In this document: piece after piece, positions 5,502-7,433 of the stretch
Position numbering within the stretch: position 1 is the stretch's first letter
How the letters are laid out: each line of letters opens with the position of its first letter
NCBI GenBank assembly: GCA_021775515.1
Contig: JAJFHR010000110.1
Location: 1 to 7,433, forward strand
DNA length: 7,433 bases
Source: Hyphomicrobiales bacterium
Lineage (GTDB): Bacteria; Pseudomonadota; Alphaproteobacteria; Rhizobiales; JAJFHR01
Reading direction: 5' to 3'
The notes under the pieces: generated by a model
Seen by the model: only the letters and a program-made list of their open reading frames with translations
The model's database searches: none
Told to the model about the DNA's origin: nothing
Program-made: the position numbers and the translations under genes

Positions 5502-6777
5502 ATTTATCGAGCGTGCGTCCAACCATCATATGCCAGGCAATTCCTAAATTCCGAAGTCCGTGAAACGCTATCGGTGAAAGTTTTTCGCACGGCATAGCGA
5601 CATCCTCGCCCATCACCAGTTCGGCCATCTGTTTTCCCATCATCGTTGCCATGGCAATTCCGCGGCCATTATAACCCAACCCGGCATAGGCCTTTTCTCC
5701 CAGTTCGATTAACTGCGGAGCATGGCTTTTGGTCATGGCAACCAGACCGCCCCATTCGTACTCCCAGTTGATCCCGTTAAGCTGGGGAAAAATTTTAACC
5801 GCCTGCGCTTGCAAGTGCTTGGTTGCCGCCTGCTGCCTGACCGGATCAAACGGACTTCCGCGCCCACCGATCTGGAAGCGTCTATTTTCATCAATTCGGC
5901 AATAGACCATGTCGCGCCGGGTATCAGAAAAGTGATGCCCTTGCGGCAACATTGTGTGCAGGATTTCTGCTGGCAACGGCTCGGTGGCGGCCTGCAAACT
6001 TGCCACCGGGATGACCTGTTTTTGCAATCCCGACCACAATTCATCAGTATATCCATTGGTGCCGATGATAAGAAATCGGGCGATTGTTTGGCCACCGTTA
6101 TCGGTCGTTACTCTCCAATTTCCGGCCACGCGATCAATCTGACGTACACGGCTTTGACTGAAGACTTCCGCGCCGGCCTGAAGGGCCGCACGGGCAAGCC
6201 CGCGCGTATAGGACAGCGGCTGCAAACTGCCGCCACGGGCATCTTCCATGCCGCCGCTATAAAATGAACTGCCGATCAGATCGTGGGTCTGTTGTTGGTT
6301 TTTCAAAACAACCGGTGCGCCAAAACTGCCCCATTCGGCCACCCAGTCGCGCACTTCTTTTAAACCGCGTCGACCAAAGGCTGCACGAAAATAGGGTGCC
6401 CGTCGTGGTGCGCAACTAATATTATGCCGGTCAATCAATTCAAAAACGAGATCGCAGGCGCCATCTACCATGCTGATGACCCGGTCTCCCCTCTTAGGGC
6501 CGTAAAGAGTTCTGATCTGGGAGGGCAACATTTTCCAGCCGGGGTTGACCTGTCCGCCATTACGTCCAGCGGCGCCCCAGGCTATTTCCCGAGCCTCCAG
6601 CACAATTACCGATTTATCCTTTTCCGCCAGATGAAGTGCCGCCGACAGGCCAGTGATGCCGGCACCAATAATAACCACATCAGTTTCATGACTTCCGCTT
6701 AGCTGCGGGGTATGAGCATTTTCCCCAACCGTTGCCGCCCAAAGAGACTGCCTGAAACCTCGTTCTGCATCATCCAT
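5494..6777 (-). CDS. FAD-dependent amino-acid/amine oxidoreductase (DAO family, DadA/PuuB-like)
   Basis: A 427-residue protein of the DAO/COG0665 family. A Rossmann FAD-binding fold starts at residue 33 with VVIIGAGITG (G38, G40, G43) and the ribose-binding acid E61 (VIVLEAREIAWG). It is followed by GAAGRNGGQVNPG (68-80), typical of the gamma-glutamylputrescine oxidase/glycine oxidase-like branch. The C terminus has the family loops EWGGLVAMTKSHAP (341-354) and GLGYNGRGIAMATMMGKQMAEL (from 367), which close over the flavin. There is no signal peptide or membrane segment, so it is probably cytosolic. The family oxidises a C-N bond of an amino acid or amine to imine; the exact substrate cannot be read here. 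I chose ATG 6777, with GAAGGA at 6787-6792 nine bases upstream; the adjacent TTG at 6780 would add one residue. It follows the PLP-enzyme gene by 32 bases, so the two are probably one operon. Confidence 0.85.
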   Translation of the reverse strand: MDDAERGFRQSLWAATVGENAHTPQLSGSHETDVVIIGAGITGLSAALHLAEKDKSVIVLEAREIAWGAAGRNGGQVNPGWKMLPSQIRTLYGPKRGDRVISMVDGACDLVFELIDRHNISCAPRRAPYFRAAFGRRGLKEVRDWVAEWGSFGAPVVLKNQQQTHDLIGSSFYSGGMEDARGGSLQPLSYTRGLARAALQAGAEVFSQSRVRQIDRVAGNWRVTTDNGGQTIARFLIIGTNGYTDELWSGLQKQVIPVASLQAATEPLPAEILHTMLPQGHHFSDTRRDMVYCRIDENRRFQIGGRGSPFDPVRQQAATKHLQAQAVKIFPQLNGINWEYEWGGLVAMTKSHAPQLIELGEKAYAGLGYNGRGIAMATMMGKQMAELVMGEDVAMPCEKLSPIAFHGLRNLGIAWHMMVGRTLDKFM

Positions 6778-6786
6778 CAACCCCGG

Positions 6787-6792
6787 TCCTTC
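6787..6792 (-). promoter_or_regulatory. Ribosome binding site of the FAD oxidoreductase gene
   Basis: On the minus strand GAAGGA lies 9 bases before ATG 6777 and 6 bases before TTG 6780. It is a good Shine-Dalgarno match that supports a start here and not further downstream. Confidence 0.6.
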
Positions 6793-6809
6793 ACCACGGT
6801 CTCATTGAT

Positions 6810-7433
6810 TTAGGTCTGCGATATAATTTCAGAATAAATTTCAGGATCAACGTTACCTCCGGAAAGTGTCATGCCGATTGTTTTGCCCTTGCAATCAATT
6901 TTTCCGGCAAGACAGGCCGCCAACGTAACTGCACCGCCGGGTTCCACAACCAGCTTTAACGTTCGAAAGGCATATCTCACCGCCTTGCGCACGTCCACAT
7001 CACTAACCGTCAAGCCGCCTCTCAACAGTTTCGAATTTATGCCAAAAGTAAATTCTCCCGGAATTTCCACCAGCAATGCATCACAGATAGATCCTGACAT
7101 TTTAGCGTTTTTCTCACGTCTGCCTGAAGCAAGTGATCGTGTAGTATCGTCGAATTCTTCCGGCTCGACCGCATAAACCTCCGTCTCCGGCATCAGTGCA
7201 TCAAGCACAATCGCACTACCCGCAGTCAGCCCACCGCCTGAACAACACACAAGATAGGCATCAAACACATCGCCGGTCTTGGTGATATCTTCCACCGCTT
7301 CCAGGGCTGAGGTCCCCTGGCCGGCGACAATATGCGGGTGTTCATACGGGTGAATAAACACACCGCCAAGATCGGAGGTAACCTGATCTGCAATTTCGTC
7401 GCGTTTTTCCTTATCGCGATCATAAATCACAAC
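6810..7433 (-). CDS. Threonine/serine dehydratase-like PLP enzyme (fold type II), 5' partial
   Basis: The frame is open to the right edge (GTT GTG ATT TAT), so the N terminus is outside the window. The visible C-terminal 207 residues are about two-thirds of a ~320-residue catabolic threonine/serine dehydratase or serine racemase-type enzyme. Visible family marks are VIYDR (2-6), IVAGQGTSALE (35-45), the PLP-phosphate glycine loop CSGGGLTAG (64-72), VEPEE (89-93), VEPGGAVTLAA (163-173) and SGGNVD (191-196), whose Ser contacts the PLP ring nitrogen. The Schiff-base lysine (SFKxRG) lies in the missing part. The chain stops soon after SGGN, so there is no C-terminal ACT domain and no isoleucine feedback control is expected. 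Hydroxyectoine-utilisation EutB proteins belong to the same family, so substrate is uncertain. The FAD oxidoreductase 32 bases downstream suggests a joint amino-acid catabolic operon. Confidence 0.85.
   Translation of the reverse strand, partial: VVIYDRDKEKRDEIADQVTSDLGGVFIHPYEHPHIVAGQGTSALEAVEDITKTGDVFDAYLVCCSGGGLTAGSAIVLDALMPETEVYAVEPEEFDDTTRSLASGRREKNAKMSGSICDALLVEIPGEFTFGINSKLLRGGLTVSDVDVRKAVRYAFRTLKLVVEPGGAVTLAACLAGKIDCKGKTIGMTLSGGNVDPEIYSEIISQT

Noticed and set aside
5722..6267. 181-codon plus-strand open frame antisense to the FAD oxidoreductase
   Set aside because: The minus-strand frame has full family motifs and a ribosome binding site. The plus-strand product shows no recognisable domain.
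7428..7430. GTG at 7430 as the start of the PLP enzyme
   Set aside because: The protein would lack the PLP lysine and the first third of the family fold. The frame continues past the window edge and VVIYDR matches an internal strand of the family.

Overview
The window (roughly 50% G+C) looks like chromosomal DNA of an alphaproteobacterium, most likely a member of Hyphomicrobiales (Rhizobiales) or a close relative, possibly marine. The clues are the long apolipoprotein/kinesin-like repeat protein with a conserved C-terminal domain, the TERGRWFLSEYARRNR signature in the CheZ-family protein, and a DUF1611 (DgcN) plus enolase-superfamily (DgcA) gene pair. The taxonomic call is inference from protein style, not from a marker gene. 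There are no rRNA, tRNA, CRISPR, IS or phage signals.

Layout: (1) Bases 2-2149 (+) are the 3' part of a gene for a very long helical protein. Its first ~310 codons are about 28 consecutive 11-residue (hendecad) repeats. These are followed by heptad-like coiled coil, an Ala/Ser/Pro-rich linker and a compact C-terminal domain, and the gene ends at a strong intrinsic terminator (2171-2202). (2) A 194-base intergenic stretch carries a candidate promoter and an inverted repeat in front of dgcN (2344-3366) and dgcA (3370-4353), spaced 3 bases apart. (3) After a 134-base gap comes a cheZ-like gene (4488-5501, +). (4) On the minus strand, reading toward cheZ, are a fold-type II PLP enzyme of the threonine/serine dehydratase family (its 5' end lies outside the window) and, 32 bases downstream, a DadA/PuuB-type FAD amino-acid/amine oxidoreductase. 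The stop of the latter overlaps the cheZ stop by 8 bases.

Function: DgcN and DgcA form a compact route for D-glutamate. DgcN N-acetylates D-Glu and DgcA epimerises N-acetyl-D-Glu to N-acetyl-L-Glu, which can then be deacetylated to L-Glu. The facing PLP enzyme and FAD oxidoreductase also belong to amino-acid (possibly D-amino-acid or amine) catabolic families, so the right two-thirds of the window may be an amino-acid scavenging neighbourhood with a chemotaxis phosphatase between the two operons. The link between the two operons is inference. The dgcN-dgcA pair and the hendecad-repeat protein are the most interesting items.
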